Both the position numbers and the translations under genes were made by a program. Below are positions 63,239 to 64,000 of a stretch of 64,000 nt of DNA, piece after piece. How positions within the stretch are numbered: the stretch's first letter is position 1; every line of letters begins with the position of its first letter. The notes below the pieces were generated by a model, which was not told the origin of the DNA, did not search any database, and worked only from the letters and a program-made list of their open reading frames with translations. The DNA comes from Nautilus pompilius (lineage: Eukaryota > Mollusca > Cephalopoda > Nautilida > Nautilidae). The stretch lies in the NCBI GenBank assembly GCA_018389105.1, contig JACATO010000120.1:186001-250000 (forward strand). The letters are read 5' to 3'.

Positions 63239-64000
63239 TATTAGATATTTTGTTGTTGAAAATTTACATTTCAGGTAAGGAAGGATATTTAAAGTAATCA
63301 GGTAAAACATTTAATTCAGATCTGGATTTCTTTTCTTTCCCTTTTTTTAAAATCAATTTTGACCTATGAGAAAATCTGCAGGCTTGTAAATTTAGACATT
63401 TTTCAGTAATTAATATAAGTATTTCCAATGGGTTAAAATAAATCATCAGAATATGAAATTTTATACCATAAGTTTCTTTTTTAAGATTAGTTAAGTTTTG
63501 TTCCTCAAAACTGGATGGAAATCTGCTTGAAATGCCTTCTTGCTTTTTAGATTATTTTGAACATTAATTATCACATTCCAAATCACTTTTGAACATGATG
63601 ACAAAGGGATCGTTTATGGATGAAATGGTGGAGAAGTCTACAAGATGAAATTCTGGGCTATCTCCCCTCACCCCTGATAAAACAAGATCTTTTAGAATAT
63701 CTCATACACATTTCGTATCTTGTTTCTCCATTTAGGAACATTCCTAATATAAAGAAAAGTGCTGTTATAGACTTTGAAAATAACCTGTAGCTATCTGTCT
63801 GTATGTTTGAGGTAAAAGAGACTGACAACAATACATCACGTTGAAGCTGTCAGGCAAGTGGATCGAATGTCTCTTAGAATTTTTTTTTAGTATCAATTGT
63901 TTTATATTTGCTATTATAATTCAGTCTCTTTCATTGAATTATGAATACCACCAGTGGTTTGTGTTAATTTTTAAAAAAAAAAACAAATTAGGTTGGTTAT

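Larger units (their letters stand above)
36795..64000 (+). other. PRKAR1A: PRKAR1A intron 1 (incomplete), transposon-rich
   Basis: No sequence resembling the next PRKAR1A exon (hinge and pseudosubstrate region) was found on the + strand up to the end, so I interpret all 27 kb as one intron. It contains the Helitron, Tc1, hAT, LINE, Tigger and mariner pieces listed separately. The stretches 37.1-39.5, 43-48.8, 56.6-61.9 and 63.2-64 kb are AT-rich with simple repeats only. Confidence 0.65.

Noticed and set aside
1-64000. CRISPR arrays, bacterial operons or rRNA/tRNA genes
   Set aside because: No regularly spaced direct repeats and no RNA gene signatures were seen. Spliced genes show that this is eukaryotic DNA.

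Overview
This is a window of intron-rich animal nuclear DNA. It is AT-rich, with GT-AG introns that contain many old DNA transposons, and a GC- and CpG-rich stretch near 31.5-33.2 kb and around 36-37 kb where promoters lie. It holds three protein-coding loci. The PKA regulatory-subunit exon reads more like invertebrate type I subunits than vertebrate ones, and LENG8 and PRKAR1A are not neighbours in the human genome. A bilaterian invertebrate, perhaps a mollusc such as a cephalopod, is my best guess, but this is a weak inference.

Region 1 (1-13.6 kb, + strand) is the 3' two thirds of a LENG8 orthologue (SAC3/GANP family, Thp3-like). Twelve coding exons splice in one frame to 534 residues plus stop: an RS/RGG-rich middle, then the SAC3 domain and C-terminus. 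Its introns carry remnants of a Tc1 and two piggyBac transposons.

Region 2 (14.5-32.5 kb, - strand, convergent with LENG8) is the most interesting object in the window. Fourteen exons splice in one uninterrupted frame to a 1407-residue protein that I do not recognise as a named gene. It begins with a gypsy/Ginger-type integrase (H2C2 zinc-binding module plus a decayed DDE core). Two further H2C2 modules, a long acidic linker and six C2H2 zinc fingers follow. All three H2C2 modules are interrupted by a phase-1 intron at the same Gly codon between the two zinc-ligand His residues. This suggests a host gene built from a transposon integrase, then enlarged by exon-pair duplication and joined to a C2H2 array. 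A small upstream exon (32450-32483) may supply the true start. The introns hold a young-looking Tc1 (15896-17444) and a mariner (27476-28508).

Region 3 (36.6-64 kb, + strand) starts with the first coding exon of the PKA type I regulatory subunit (PRKAR1A, 36630-36794), preceded by CCAAT boxes and a YY1-like motif. The rest of the window appears to be its first intron, more than 27 kb. That intron contains a Helitron helicase fragment, a decayed Tc1, a 2.7-kb hAT with perfect 8-bp target duplications and a nested LINE fragment, a Tigger/pogo element, a short hAT derivative and a mariner with paired ends.

No rRNA, tRNA or CRISPR array was found. The three genes do not form an obvious pathway: RNA processing/surveillance (LENG8), probable DNA-binding chromatin or transcription factor (integrase-zinc finger protein), and cAMP signalling (PRKAR1A).
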